Below are positions 44,382 through 57,525 of a stretch of DNA of 64,000 nt, one piece after another. Origin of the DNA: Cervus elaphus (Eukaryota; Chordata; Mammalia; Artiodactyla; Cervidae); NCBI RefSeq assembly GCF_910594005.1, contig NC_057829.1:53427001-53491000 (forward strand), in the 5' to 3' direction. The notes below the pieces were generated by a model. It was not told the DNA's origin. It made no database searches and saw only the letters and a program-made list of their open reading frames with translations. The position numbers were made by a program, and so were the translations under genes. Every line of letters starts with the position of its first letter. The stretch's first letter is position 1.

Positions 44382-45932
44382 TGAATACTGGCATCAAAGT
44401 GATTTTCAGTTTTCTCATGAGACATGTTGCCAGGCTACAGACTAATATATGCACTTACGAATCCCTAATGCAGGCAAACCCCTGAGTGCCTTTTGAGAGT
44501 TACTTCTTTAAAACTTTCCTTTGGGCTTCAAGTTGGTCTTTGTAGCTCAGAATTCTATCATTTACGCCAATGCCTAAATAAATATCTTTATTTTCAAGAG
44601 AGATACGTGGGACACCCATCTCTAGACGTTTTAGAAAGAACTCATTTAACTAAATATTATATCTCATTACCATTAAATGTCTAATAAAAAATCAGTTTGC
44701 AGATATCATCTCCATTTCCATATATTATTTATACAAGCTTGAGGTTTGTAATTTCAAGACCAAAAATGTTGATAGAAATTTACATATTATTGAAATGGCA
44801 TAATTTATTGATAAAGCAAACAAATAGTAGAAGTGACGCTTACAGCAGTTTGGAGGCTAATGTATAATTTACAACACTAAACAACTTCACGAACAAGAGT
44901 GAAAACTGCATGATAGGCCCTGCCTGAGAAGATACTAACTATGAAACTAATGAATTTGATCTTTATGTTTTTGTAACAAGGAAAACTTTTTTGTGGGAAA
45001 CTGATAAGACTATTGGCTTTCAATCTGTGAGCACATAAAAAAGCACTGATTGTCCTGAAGAGAAGAGATAGGCACAGTCATCTTCTTGCCTACCTGCCTC
45101 TCAGTTCTCCAGCAATACCAACCATTCATTAACATTGGCATGCAAAAGGGAAATCTATAACAGATTGTGTTTAAAGCCTCATAAATGATTGGGCTAATTT
45201 TTATATCAGCAATATTTCTTAAAACCAGAAAAATTTATGACTTAAAATAATTTATTTTAGAATCAAGATACTATATTATATAATAAGAACTGTTGCAATT
45301 ATTTCATTCAATGTTTATGTCTTAGGGGGAGATCCCATTCAAAGTTTACTCAACATACCAGCTTTCAGATCCCAGGATAACAGACTATGCTGGACACTGT
45401 TGGAAGTCTCAATTCTCACTCCCACACCCTACTTTCTAATAAAACTTTGATTCCATTCGAACATCCAGTTTAAGATGTCAGTCCTGTTGGCATCCTAATC
45501 AACAACACCTCCATGGATATACACAGTGCTTTAGGCTAAAGCAGTCATTAAAGGCCAAGATTGCAGGTCTGGTGTTGATTGGGAGAAGAGATGATCTGTG
45601 GTTGGTCCTCCTCCAATCAAAGCACCCAGACAGACTTGGGATTTCAATTATTTGCAGGGTCTGCCCAGACATGAATATAAAATGTTAATCATAAGTTATT
45701 GTTTAAGATGCAAAGAAAGAAAAGCCCCATTCACTTAAATAATAAGGAAATTAATTATCTCATATAAGGGGAAGCCCACAAGGAGAAAAGATTCCATGTC
45801 TGGCTAATTCAAAAGCCATACAATGTCCCCCTGGGCTAAATTCCTTTTATCCCTCTCCCCTATAATCTTTGGTGTTGTCTTGTTCCTAAGGCTGGTTCCT
45901 CTCCTACTCATTGGATATCTGCTGCTAGCAAT
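44382..45932. other. Unassigned sequence, 1.5 kb
   Basis: AT-rich DNA without a recognised repeat family, motif or coding frame. Confidence 0.45.
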
Positions 45933-45940
45933 AACTGCGT

Positions 45941-46643
45941 GTAGTTTTCTTTTTTTGTGGCATCTTTGTCTGGTTTTGGAATTAGGGTGATGGTGGCCTC
46001 ATAGAATGAGTTTGGAAGCTTACCTTCATCTGCAATTTTCTGGAAGAGTTTGAGTAAGATAGGTGTTAGCTCTTCTCTAAATTTTTGGTAGAATTCAGCT
46101 GTGAAGCCATCTGGTCCTGGGCTTTTGTTTGCTGGAAGATTTTTGATTACAGTTTCAATTTCCTTGCTTGTGATGGGTCTGTTAAGATCTTCTATTTCTT
46201 CCTGGTTCAGTTTTGGAAAGTTATACTTTTCTAAGAATTTGTCCATTTCATCCAAGTTGTCCATTTTATTGGCATAGAGCTGCTGGTAGTAGTCTCTTAT
46301 GATCCTTTGTATTTCAGTGTTGTCTGTTGTGATCTCTCCATTTTCATTTCTAATTTTGTTAATTTGGTTCTTCTCTCTTTGTTTCTTAATGAGTCTTGCT
46401 AATGGTTTGTCAATTTTGTTTATTTTTTTCAAAAAACCAGCTTTTAGCTTTGTTGATTTTTGCTATGGTCTCTTTAGTTTCTTTTGCATTTATTTCTGCC
46501 CTGATTTTTAAGATTTCTTTCCTTCTGCTAACCCTGGGGTTCTTCATTTCTTCCTTCTCTAATTGCTTTAGGTGTAGAGTTAGGTTATTTATTTGGTTTT
46601 TTTCTTGTTTCTTGATGTAAGCCTGTAATGCTATGAACCTTCC
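45941..46643 (-). pseudogene. L1 ORF2 upstream segment, inverted
   Basis: Encodes the ORF2 region between the endonuclease and reverse-transcriptase domains and the first part of the latter. Recognisable blocks are PLARLIKKQREKNQINKI, DNTEIQRIIRDYYQQLYANK, SPGPDGFTAEFYQK and NSFYEATITLIPKPDKD. It is open from 46,432 downstream; one extra base in an A-run at about 46,430 shifts the frame from the part further upstream (INNLTLHLKQLEKEE). At its far end the frame leaves L1 at KKENY and enters target DNA. Confidence 0.92.
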
Positions 46644-46655
46644 CCAATATCACTG

Positions 46656-48872
46656 ATGAACATAGATGCAAAAATCCTTAACAAAATTCTAGCAAAAAGA
46701 ATCCAACAACATATTAAAAAAATCATACACCATGACCAAGTGGGCTTTATCCCAGGAATGCAAGGATTCTTTAATATCCGCAAATCAATCAATGTAATAC
46801 ACCACATTAACAAATTGAAAGATAAAAACCATATGATTATCTCAATAGATGCAGAGAAAGCCTTTGACAAAATTCAACACTCATTTATGATTAAAACTCT
46901 CCAAAAAGCAGGAATAGAAGGAACATACCTCAACATAATAAAAGCTATATATGACAAACCCACAGCAAGCATCACCCTCAATGGTGAAAAATTGAAAGCA
47001 TTTCCCCTGAAATCAGGAACAAGACAAGGGTGCCCACTCTCACCACTAGTATTCAACATAGTGTTGGAAGTTTTGGCCACAGCAATCAGAGCAGAAAAAG
47101 AAGTAAAAGGAATCCAGATAGGAAAAGAAGAAGTGAAACTCTCACTGTTTGCAGATGACATGATCCTCTACATAGAAAACCCTAAAGACTCTTCCAGAAA
47201 ATTACTAGAGCTAATCAATGAATATAGTAAAGTTGCAGGATATAAAATTAACACACAGAAATCCCTTGCATTCCTATATACTAACAATGAAAAAACAGAA
47301 AGAGAAATTAAGGAAACAATACCATTCACCATTGCAACAAAAAGAATAAAATACTTAGGAGTATATCTACCTAAAGAAACAAAAGACCTATACATAGAAA
47401 ACTATAAAACACTGATGAAAGAAATCAAAGAGGACACAAACAGATGGAGAAACATACCGTGTTCATGGATTGGAAGAATCAATATTGTCAAAATGGCCAT
47501 TCTACCCAAAGCAATCTATAGATTCAGTGCAATCCCTATCAAGCTACCAACGGTATTCTTCACAGAACTAGAACAAATAATTTCACAATTTGTATGGAAA
47601 TACAAAAAACCTCAAATAGCCAAAGTAATCTTGAGAAAGAAGAATGGAACTGGAGGAATCAACCTGCCTGACTTCAGACTCTACTACAAAGCCACAGTCA
47701 TCAAGACAGTATGGTACTGGCACAAAGACAGAAATATAGATCAATGGAACAGAATAGAAAGCCCAGAGATAAATCCACGAACCTATGGACACCTTATCTT
47801 TGACAAAGGAGGCAAGGATATACAATGGAAAAAAGACAACCTCTTTAACAAGTGGTGCTGGGAAAACTGGTCAACCACTTGTAAAAGAATGAAACTAGAA
47901 CACTTTCTAACACCATACACAAAAATAAACTCAAAATGGATTAAAGATCTAAATGTAAGACCAGAAACTATAAAACTCCTAGAGGAGAACATAGGCAAAA
48001 CACTCTCCGACATAAATCACAGCAAGATCCTCTATGACCCACCTCCCAGAATATTGGAAATAAAAGCAAAAGTAAACAAATGGGATCTAGTGAAACTTAA
48101 AAGCTTTTGCACAACAAAGGAAACTATAAGTAAGGTGAAAAGACAGCCCTCAGATTGGGAGAAAATAATAGCAAATGAAGCAACAGACAAAGGATTAATC
48201 TCAAAAATATACAAGCAACTCCTGAAGCTCAATTCCAGAAAAATAAATGACCCAGTCAAAAAATGGGCCAAAGAACTAAACAGACATTTCTCCAAAGAAG
48301 ACATACAGATGGCTAACAAACACATGAAAAGATGCTCAACATCACTCATTATTAGGGAAATGCAAATCAAAACCACAATGAGGTACCATTACACGCCAGT
48401 CAGGATGGCTGCTATCCAAAAGTCTACAAGCAGTAAATGCTGGAGAGGGTGTGGAGAAAAGGGAACCCTCTTACACTGTTGGTGGGAATGCAAACTAGTA
48501 CAGCCGCTATGGAGAACAGTGTGGAGATTTCTTAAAAAACTGGAAATAGAACTGCCATATGACCCAGCAATACCACTTCTGGGCATACACACTGAGGAAA
48601 CCAGATCTGAAAGAGACACATGCACCCCAGTGTTCATCGCAGCACTGTTTATAATAGCCAGGACATGGAAGCAACCTAGATGCCCATCAGCAGATGAATG
48701 GATAAGGAAGCTGTGGTACATAGACACCATGGAATATTACTCAGCCGTTAAAAAGAATTCATTTGAACCAGTCCTAATGAGATGGATGAAACTGGAGCCC
48801 CTTATACAGAGTGAAGTAAGCCAGAAAGATAAAGAACATTATAGCATACTAACACACATATATGGAATTTAG
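46656..48872 (+). pseudogene. L1 ORF2 C-terminal 738 codons, uninterrupted
   Basis: Open from the L1 junction to the native stop. It carries most of the reverse-transcriptase domain: the first catalytic aspartate in ISIDAEKAF (residue 65), GTRQGCPLSP (121-130) and the FADD catalytic motif (165-168, DNA 47,148-47,159). The C-terminal C-x3-C-x7-H-x4-C motif is at 595-612. The first methionine used here is internal to ORF2. ORF2 normally spans about 1,270 residues; the endonuclease domain and ORF1 are absent, so the element is not autonomous. Lack of any stop over 2.2 kb indicates recent insertion. Confidence 0.94.
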
Positions 48873-49204
48873 AAAGATGGTAACGATAACCCTATATGCA
48901 AAACAGAAAAAGAGACACAGAAATACAGAACAGACTTTTGAACTCTGTGGGAGAATGTGAGGGTGGGATGTTTCAAAAGAACAGCATGTATACTATCTAT
49001 GGTGAAACAGATCCCCAGCCCAGGTGGGATGCATGAGACAAGTGCTCGGGCCTGGTGCACTGGGAAGACCCAGAGGAATCGGGTGGAGAGGGAGGTGGGA
49101 GGGGGGATCGGGATGGGGAATACGTGTAAATCTATGGCTGATTCATATCAATGTATGACAAAACCCACTGAAATGTTGTGAAGTAATTAGCCTCCAACTA
49201 ATAA

Positions 49205-49238
<34 letters not shown>

Positions 49239-49244
49239 CTGCGT

Positions 49245-50403
49245 ACTTCGTTATTCATGTCTAGCATGAGAAAGAAAACCCCTGGCCCAACTATGCAATG
49301 AAAATCCTTCCCTGTGTTCTGAATCTAGATCACATGACCAATAACTAGATTTACTACAGTCATCACAATAGAGTCTGATCCTGCCTAGCTTAGAAATTTA
49401 AGACTGTCTCTGGACCCTGGGAAGTATTTAGCTTCCCTTCACTCTCCTAGGCTGCTTGGGGGAGGGCTGGATACCTGAATAGATTCAGATTCTGTTTGGA
49501 AGAAGGAAGGAGGTATGGATGCTTGGGAGGGAATCATCAGCATACACCATCCAAGGAAGACAATTCTTCAAATTGTAAATTGGCAAAAATAACCTCTTTT
49601 ATGGGATTTTGAGTTAAGAGAAAGAAAATCACTATTTCTTTTTGTAAATAATGATTTGATATAGATAAAATAAATATAAATATTTCAGTATTATCTTTTC
49701 ACTGGATCAGATAAGTTATATCATGATGATTTCTGAATTGACAAAGCAAGGAAAAAATTATTCTTTTTCATATTTAGTAATGTACTTTTGGGAAGCTATG
49801 GCAATTTATAAACCCTCAGATTGAACGATTTCTTTCTCAGAAGACTCATTGGAATTTTCCCTTTCAAGTCTTCCAAATTCCTATCTATGAAGCACTTATG
49901 TAGCACAAGCTCTTCCTTCCCACCTACTTATATAAAAGTTGATGGTGATTCACTGAAATGCTGCTATGCTGATCACGGTGATTAAGGAAGGAGTGGAGTG
50001 CTGGGAAGTGGGCCTTTTTCCAAGATTAAAAAAAAAAATTGATACAGAAAGGCAAATTGCTTACGGGTCTCAAAACTCTCCCAGCCTAACTGCAGCACTA
50101 AGTGCCATGCTCTCTGTACAGAGAAGGTAAAAAAATGCTAACTCTGGGATGCCTGGCACTCCACGATTTGGGATATTTGAAATTAATTCTATTCCCACTG
50201 GCAAGCATAAGTGTGCTCTGTCCAGTCACAGTCTGCTTGGCGAGGGCTGAATTTCCTCACTGTGTGTGAAGTAGTTAAGGGGGGGCAGCGTTTATGTTTC
50301 ATGAAGAAGAAATCTTTTTCTAAGTATCTTAAATATAATCAAACAACATCTAAGATGGGCTAGGGATACAACAGCTGTAGTCAAAGGCTGTAGTCAAATG
50401 TTA
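49245..50403. other. Unassigned sequence
   Basis: No gene or repeat recognised. The part 50,040-50,290 is more mixed in composition than its surroundings. Confidence 0.45.
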
Positions 50404-50411
50404 CTGTGTTT

Positions 50412-51812
50412 CAGTTCAGTTCAGTCGCTCAGTCCTGTCCGACTCTTTGTGACCCCATGGACTGCAGCATGCCAGGCCTCCCTGTCCATCACCAACTCCC
50501 GAAGTTTGCTCAAACTCATGTCCATTGAGTTGGCGATGCCATCCAACCATCTCATCCTCTGTCGTCCCCTTGTCCTCCTACCCTCAATCTTTCTCAGCCT
50601 CAGGGTCTTTTCAAATAAGTCAGCTCTTCGCATCAGGTGGCCAAAGTATTGGAATTTCTGCTTCAACATCAGTACTTCCAATGAATAGCCAGGACTGATC
50701 TCCTTTAGGATGGACTGGTTGGATCTCCTTGCAGTCCAAGGGACTCTCAAGGGTCTTCTCCAACACCACAGTTCAAAAGCATCAATTCTTCCACGCTCAT
50801 CTTTCTTTACAGTCCAACTCTCACATCTACACATGACCACTGGAAAAACCATAGCCTTGACTAGGTGGACCTTTGTTGCAAAGTAATGTCTCTGCTTTTA
50901 ATATGCTGTCTAGGTTAGTCATAACTTTCCTTCCAAGGAGCAAGTGTCTTTTAATTTCATGGCTGCAGTCACCATTTGCAGTAATTTTGGAGGCCCAAAA
51001 AATAAAGTCAGCCACTGTTTCCACTGTTTCCCCATCTGTTTGCCATGAAGTGATGGGACCAGATGCCATGATCTTAGTTTTCTGAATGTTGAGCTTTAAG
51101 CTAACTTTTTCACTCTCCTTTCTCACTTTCATCAACAGGCTCTTTAGTTCTTCCTCACTTTCTGCCATACGGGTCGTGTCATCTGCATATCTGAGGTTAT
51201 TGCTATTTCCCCCAGCAATCCTGATTCCAGCTTGTGCTTCATCCAGCCCAGCATTTCTCATGATGTACTCTGCATATAAGTTAAATAAACAGGGTGACAA
51301 TATATAGCTTTGACGTACTCCTTTTCCTATTTGGAACCAGTCTGTCGTTCCATGTCCACTTCTAACTGTTGCTTCCTGACCTGTACACAGATTTCTCAAG
51401 AGGCAGGTCAGGTGGTCTTGTATTCCCATCTCTTGTAGAATTTTCCACAGTTTATTGTGATCCATGCAGTCAAAGGCTTTGGCATATCAATAAAGCAGAA
51501 ATAGATGTTTTTCTGGAACTTCCTTGCTTTTTTGATAATCCAACAGATGTTGGCAATTTGATCTCTGGTTCCTCTGCCTTTTCTAAAACCAGTTTGAACA
51601 TCTGGAAGTTCACATATTGCTGAGGCCTTGCCAGGAGAATTTTGAACATTACTTTACTAGCATGTGAGATGAGTACAATTGTGTGGTAGTTTGAACATTC
51701 TTTGGCGTTGCCTTTCTTTGGGATTGGAATGAAAACTGACCTTTTCCAGTCTCGTGGCCACTGCTGAGTTTTCCAAATTTGCTGGCATATTGAGTGCAGC
51801 ACTTTCCTGTTC
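50412..51812 (-). mobile_element. BovB LINE, 1.4 kb, with YADD motif and TSD
   Basis: Antisense 5'-truncated BovB. A 212-codon frame (50,827-51,465) reads DHNKLWKILQEMGI and keeps the reverse-transcriptase catalytic motif YADD (51,178-51,189). A second frame (50,421-50,852) carries the C-terminal tail; two single-base deletions near 50,880-50,905 separate them. An upstream 110-codon frame starts LHSICQQIWKTQQWP. The direct repeat ctgtgttt lies at 50,404-50,411 and 51,813-51,820. The element is not functional but is less decayed than the 34.8-kb copy. Confidence 0.93.
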
Positions 51813-51820
51813 CTGTGTTT

Positions 51821-52439
51821 ACTCCACGACTAATAAATAGGGGAGGGAAACAGGAAACCTTGACAGGTCTTAATGGGGCGACTAAGGAGGACAGCTCCTG
51901 GCCATGACGCTCTCACTATGCAGCCAGCTTGAGCTTCTTGTGCTTAGAGAGGAAAACGGCTCCTCTGAGGCAGAGCTGGCAGGGTTTGTCTCCTACGGTG
52001 ACACCCTCACAAAAGCTTCTCTGCCACAGGAACGACAAGCTCACACACTGTGATGAGAGGCTGGGAATATTTCCTCTGAATCTGGAAACTATTCAGACGC
52101 CCTTCTGCAGAGACGGGGATCCTCCCGGGTCCTCGGTTGTATGGTTTATGAAACTGAGGAGGGGATATCATTTTTTTTTAACATGAAGCTTAATACAGTT
52201 TTATGTGGGATTTTGTTGTTTAGTTGTTTTTTCAAAGGACATCCAGAGAAAACAGTTTAATGCTTCAGGACACTGCTCTCTTAAGTACCTTTTGGATATA
52301 TTATATAAAAACACTATTCATTTAGGAAGGGGGGCTATATATATGCCTCACTAAAATAAGTTTCCCTGATACGTCATAGTTGGATATTTACCTGATCAAA
52401 ACTTGGCTTTAATGCCTCAAAATCTGGTTTTAAATGAAA
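51821..52439. other. Unassigned sequence
   Basis: The part 51,860-52,140 is relatively G+C-rich with several CpGs. An 85-codon plus frame there has no known domain. No repeat recognised. Confidence 0.4.
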
Positions 52440-53815
52440 AAGAGTCCTACATCCCCCCTTGATATATCACCCTGACTTCTCTTTCTTGTTAATCTTCTAG
52501 AAAAATCAGAACTCACTACCTGTTCTTTCCTAAGCCACAGAATTCTGTGTTCATATTTTCCACTCACTTCTTCATTAGTTTTCTATCCTTAGGAGCTACA
52601 TCCTAAGCAGCTGCTGACTAAGCCCTCCTTATCTGTTTCATCTCCTGGATTCTGAGCCCTGTTTCCCCAGGCTCTCCTCTCCTCCTCTAGTTCCTTGTTA
52701 CTGGTCTCTGAGGATTCCTTTTCTTTGGCCTACATCATGTTCCACAGGATGTCTTCTTCGCTTTCACATTCCTCCTGATCCATCATCTTTGCCCACATTT
52801 ATGCCTTTAACAATCACATCAACACCTCCAGCTCCAGCACTTGTTTGAGCACAGATTCTAATGTGAAGCTCACTACCAGATACCTTTACTTCATGCCCCT
52901 TGGGTATATCAAATTTAAGACAGCCAAATCTGAACTTGGTATTCCCCCTCAAATTCATTTTGCCCTGCTTCAGAGATTAAAATGACTGTTTTCAATCACT
53001 TAATGACTAGAAACTTCAGCGTCACCTTCCCTTTTCTTAATTCCCACATCCACAGACTAAAGATTAGATCTGCCGTATATCTTCCTTATATTCCCCTCTG
53101 TATTTCATCGCCTGTACTCAGGTTTTTATCACTCATCTAAATTTTGCAGTAATCTTCTAACCTTTGTCCTTTCTAATTTGAGATCCACCTAAAAATGTAA
53201 TTCATTCTCTACTTTTTTGACATGGTGGTCAGCGAACTTTCTAAACTCCTTTCAAAAGATTTCCTTAAAAGTCCTTATTTCCTTTTATTTCTTTATAGAA
53301 ATAATTTTCTTCATAGTTTTCAAAGTGAAGTTCTTTATAATTCTTCTCAGTTTTCAAAGTTAAGTTCAAATTCCTATTAAACATGAAAAGATCTTTCTTG
53401 AACTATTTATTGAATACTAACCTCTTTCCACAGCCTTCTCTGATCACCAAAGACTCTTCACTTTTTCTGGGCACAATTAAATAGTTATAATTCCCAACTA
53501 TGCTCCCACTTATTCATACATGCAGATCTCTATGGATGGAATAAAACTCTCCTTGACATGTTGAACTCATCAAACCCTCAAAATTCAGTTCCAGTGTCAC
53601 CTTCCCTAGGAAACTGTTTTAGACTCCTCATTCTGATTTATATTCTTCTCCTCTGAGTTATCTTGGTTTACTTTCTACTTTCCTTTTTATTACCTAACAG
53701 TGATTTTTACTAACTCATGAACTCATGAAGGATAAGGACTGCCATTCACTTTTTTTGTCAATTAGCTCTTGGTATTCGATATATGTTTGCTTAATGAATG
53801 AATGAATAAACAATC
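52440..53815 (+). mobile_element. Long L2 LINE remnant
   Basis: Follows L2 from the reverse-transcriptase coding region ('cacctccagctccagcac', 'ggtatatcaaatttaagacagccaaatctgaactt') through the C-terminal region ('tttgcagtaatcttctaac') to the 3' UTR ('gtgtcaccttccctaggaaactg', 'catgaaggataaggactgcc') and its terminal gaatgaatgaataaa. Frames are destroyed. Confidence 0.65.
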
Positions 53816-54909
53816 CCAGGTTCATGGAGGAATACAAAAGACTTATCTGACTTATACTCTGCCCCAAATAATTAAAAATACTTAATACTAGAGTCAAGAA
53901 ATTAGAAGACAACTTAAAAATGGAAGGGCATATAATTAAATACAGGAAGTTTGTACGGGCTACTTATGTAGCAAAATAATATTATGAAATCCAGCATATT
54001 TTTCCTTTTCTTACTTAATTAAAAAAAACAAACTTTTGGTTTTTCTAACATTAAAATAAAGAAAGCTGAAGCATTTTACTTTAGGGAAGGGAGGACACAA
54101 AAGCAATATCAAGAACAAAAAGTCCAATTCCTGGCTTTGAGTTCCAAAATAGGTCCTTGAAATTCATGGCAGAGTCAACAGTTTTGAAAGCCAAAAAGTG
54201 TGTTGATTCACTAGAGCTATTCCTTTTGAGAGGAAAAAAAAATATTTGTAAGTTGTAGTAGAGTCTGGGAAACTTGAAATGTATATGCTAATGAAGAATA
54301 TTAGAATAAGGGAAAGCTACAGACTTGATGTAAAGAACAGAGAGAAGAAATCAACACCTTTCTTGGGATAAAGGGTAGAGCTCAGAGAAAGAAAAGCAGA
54401 AGAGAGAAAAGAAGCCAGACAAGAGCATGGAATGCCTGTTCTCTGTCTCCCAACTAAGGTGAACTCTTTCAGAATTAGATAACAGAAAATAAGTTGGTTA
54501 GCCTGGGAAGACTGTGCATATCAGAATACTCCCACCCCATCATGCCATCTGAGAGTAAGTGTCCATGAAGATGGATCTGGGGGCAGGTTTAAGGATTTGG
54601 ATTACCCCAGCAAGAGGTAGGAGTGCAGCTGAAAGATTTCAGAGTCCTTTGTGGAAGATCCACAAGTACTGACAGGGCTATTGGACTAGAAGTCATACAA
54701 AGACCATGAATATCAGAGGAAGCCAACATACAGTAGTACAGACCAAATGAAACTGCCCGAGTTCAGCAAGGCAAGAGGAGGCCTGCAGACCAATACCCTC
54801 CTTGGAATTCAGATCATCTGTCACCCAAGAGAAAGAGAAGAAATGAAAAGAAAGGAATCTTGAATTAGTAACAGTATTCACTGTTAATCAGCATTTAAGA
54901 GTCATTAAA
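53816..54909. other. Unassigned, purine-rich in part
   Basis: Two strongly purine-biased stretches lie near 54,320-54,425 and 54,820-54,860. No gene or repeat family recognised. Confidence 0.45.
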
Positions 54910-55125
54910 GCAAATATTCTTTCCTAGTTCTTTCTCTAAATCTCCTTGTTTGACTTAGGTTTCCTTGTTCAGTGTTTCCCACATATTCTCCTGACTATCA
55001 CCACTCTGTTTACATGGCTGTCTCTGCTACCAGTTTGTTTCTTAAAGGCAGAGACTCTTATCTTTGTATCCCCACTACTTATTATCACACAACAATTTGT
55101 CAATAAATATTTGTGAAATTAAAAA
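54910..55125 (+). repeat. L2 LINE 3' end
   Basis: 'ttcttaaaggcagagactcttatctttgtatccccactactt...caataaatatttgtgaaat' is the L2 3' UTR pattern. Confidence 0.65.
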
Positions 55126-55528
55126 AAAGAGAATATATTGATCTGGCATATGGATAGTGGTCTAAATTAGTGATACAGATTTCATGGTGATGTATAGACA
55201 GAAGTAGAAACTACGGGAATGAAACTTCTGATGGATTAGTCATAGAGTAAGAAGAGAAGATAGTTTATTTCAGAACCACGAGGAAACACCAACTCTTAAG
55301 GGATAATGGTTGGTAGAGAAAAGGATATCACGGAAGGGTATTATCCTGGAAGCCTAAGTAGAGAAAAATCCAAGAAGGGAGTATTCAACAGAGCAAAATA
55401 ACAATTGGAAATTAAAATAAAGGCAAAGAAATAGCTATTGGATTTGATAATTAGGAGGCCATCAGTGACTTTGTCCAGTGATATTTTGGTGGCATCACGG
55501 GAGGAAATATATTCAGAGTCAATTTTGT
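55126..55528. other. Unassigned sequence
   Basis: No gene or repeat recognised. Confidence 0.45.
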
Positions 55529-55743
55529 GCATGCATGCTAAGTTGCCTTAGTCATGTCCAACTCTTGTGGCGACCCTATTGACTACAGCCTGTCTGGCTT
55601 CTCTGTCCATGGGATTCTCCAGGCAAGAATACTGGAGTGGGTTGCTGTGCCCTTCTCCAGGAGATTTTCCTGACTCAGGGATTGAACCTGTGTCTCTTAT
55701 GTCTCCTGCATTGGCAGGTGGGTTCTTTACTACTAGCGCCATC
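55529..55743 (-). mobile_element. Bov-tA SINE
   Basis: Antisense copy from gcatgcatgctaagttgccttagtc to the head equivalent 'ttctttactactagcgcca'. The internal aagaatactggagtgggttg block is intact. Confidence 0.93.
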
Positions 55744-56304
55744 TTTTCCTATGAGTGGTTGCTCCACTTACATCTGGGAAATATGCAGCATCAACTTCAG
55801 CTTCCTGTTTAAGACGTTCTCTAATTCCCCCTTCAGCAGGGGACTTTGTTCTTTAGGAGTCTATTGAGGTTTCATTAATAATGCTTCTATATCCACATGG
55901 CTCTTTGAATCTGTTTTCAATGGTTAGAATTTAGAGAGGTCAGATATATGATTATAACCTTCAAACCTCCCACAAGGTCAGCTCCTTACTGAAAGTTATA
56001 AAGCCTAACACAGAACTACTCAGAGCTCAAATAAACTGAGGTGGTTAAGTCACTCAAGGGAAACATAATAAAGTCAATTACAACTCAATATGAGTAGGTT
56101 TATCAGATTTCTTTCCCCTGTGACCAAATAAGCAAGAAGTAGAACTTGTTCCAAAGTGTGGGGATAAAGGTGGGGGTGTACCTGGAGATTGATGGAGAGC
56201 ATGGAAACCAGAAACGTGGATAGCCTGTGCCTGTTCCCCTGAGAGTTAGTTAACCAAGTCTGGACATAGTTCTTGCATTTGAACTATTTTATCTATACAA
56301 ATAC
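55744..56304. other. Unassigned sequence
   Basis: No gene or repeat recognised. Confidence 0.45.
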
Positions 56305-56490
56305 AATTCAACCAATATTTATTTAGTACTGTTATCTGTCAGGCACTATTTTAGGAACTGAGAAAAAAAGATTGAGAAAATTAAAAAAAAAAATCATACA
56401 AGTAAAGGCATGGCTTCTGTCCTCAAGGAGTTCACAGACTAGTGGCTAAGAACACATACAAAATTACCACATGATTTCAAAGGATAACAG
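56305..56490 (-). repeat. L2 LINE 3' end
   Basis: 'caaccaatatttatttagtactgttatctgtcaggcactattttaggaactgag...tgtcctcaaggagttcacag' is the reverse complement of the L2 3' end. Confidence 0.65.
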
Positions 56491-57383
56491 TGGTATGTGC
56501 CAAGTGAGATAGAGACACAGAGAGAGCACTGCCCTTAGCCTGGGCAAGTACCGCTAGAAAAGTCCCACCAGGAATGCAGCAGGTTGATTAGAACAGAGTG
56601 CAAGCAAAGCAGAGAGGGAGAGAAAATCTTTTATTTTCTAGAAAAATCTTAGAATTAAAAGTTCTAAGCTTTGTAGGGCAGTAAGTTCAGGGTTATTAAA
56701 ACCTATGCAGAGAGGGAATTATTGCTGTAATTACTTCTAACATCATGGCCTTATAATTCATTTTAAGTTCTCTCCTTTCTTTTTCTCCATAGAGGAAAAA
56801 ACTATAACAGAGAGTTAACACTGTGTTTACATTTCTGATAGAAGTATCTCTCAACAGCTCTGTCATTTTCCAGAAAACAAAACAACCCCCCCACCCAATC
56901 CCTTTATCCCAGTGCACACCCATTCATCATTTAGTCTTTTTGTTTTAAAGTGAATTCTAATCTACCTCCAGTGAAAGGCTCCCAGGGGGCCTTAGCTAAA
57001 GTGAATATGAAACAACTTTAACTGATGGGCTTAAGGGATGGAAGAAGATATACAAGAAGTCAGCAAGAACGTTCTTTGATAAAACTAGTCCTAATCAGAA
57101 TTCTTAAGATTTGGAAAGAGAATCATGTTTGTCTTACTGACAGGGGACTCTCTTATTTCCTGTTTCAACTAAGTGAATTACGAATGGTTATTTTCATGGT
57201 TATTTCTCCCCATTCTAGGCATTAAATCTCAACTTACTCCAAACTATGCTTCCAAGAGGGTTGAATAAGTACTCCAAGCTTTAGAAGAATTAAAATTCTT
57301 ATGGCTTTCCTGAAGTTCATTTTCCAGCTTGCTTTTGTTTCTATGACATCTTCCCTTGATGAGATATAATTATATATCCATAT
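56491..57383. other. Unassigned sequence
   Basis: No gene or repeat recognised. Confidence 0.45.
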
Positions 57384-57525
57384 GGTGGTGGTGGTGGTGG
57401 TTTAGTTGCTAAGTTGTGTCCGACTCTTGTGACCCCCTGAACTATAGCCTGCCAGGTTCCTCTGTCCATGGGATTCTCCTGGCAAGAATACTGGAGTGGG
57501 TTGCCATTTCCTTCTCCAGAGATAC
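57384..57525 (-). mobile_element. Bov-tA SINE, 3' part, with (GTG)n tail
   Basis: A gtg-triplet run (57,384-57,401) leads into 'tttagttgctaagttgtgtccgactc' and continues to 'ccatttccttctccaga'. The tRNA-like head is missing. Confidence 0.9.

Larger units (their letters stand above)
45941..49236 (+). mobile_element. Young L1 insertion with 5' inversion (twin-priming structure)
   Basis: A 3.3-kb L1 in two parts. The 5' 703 bp (45,941-46,643) are inverted; the 3' 2,593 bp (46,644-49,236) are in the plus orientation and end in a patterned A-rich tail. The direct repeat aactgcgt brackets the whole (45,933-45,940 and 49,237-49,244). In the source order the inverted part ends at 'gaaaactaca' and the forward part resumes at 'ccaatatcactg', so only about 2 bp are lost between them. 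Confidence 0.95.

Noticed and set aside
46299..46620. Hydrophobic plus-strand frames that look like small membrane proteins
   Set aside because: They are the antisense of the inverted L1 ORF2 segment; T-rich antisense of an A-rich coding strand yields phenylalanine/leucine-rich frames.
52764..52958. A minus-strand 64-codon frame with protein-like composition (FRFGCLKFDIPKGHEVKV...)
   Set aside because: It is the antisense of the L2 reverse-transcriptase coding region, which reads on the plus strand in the proper order with the L2 segments on both sides.
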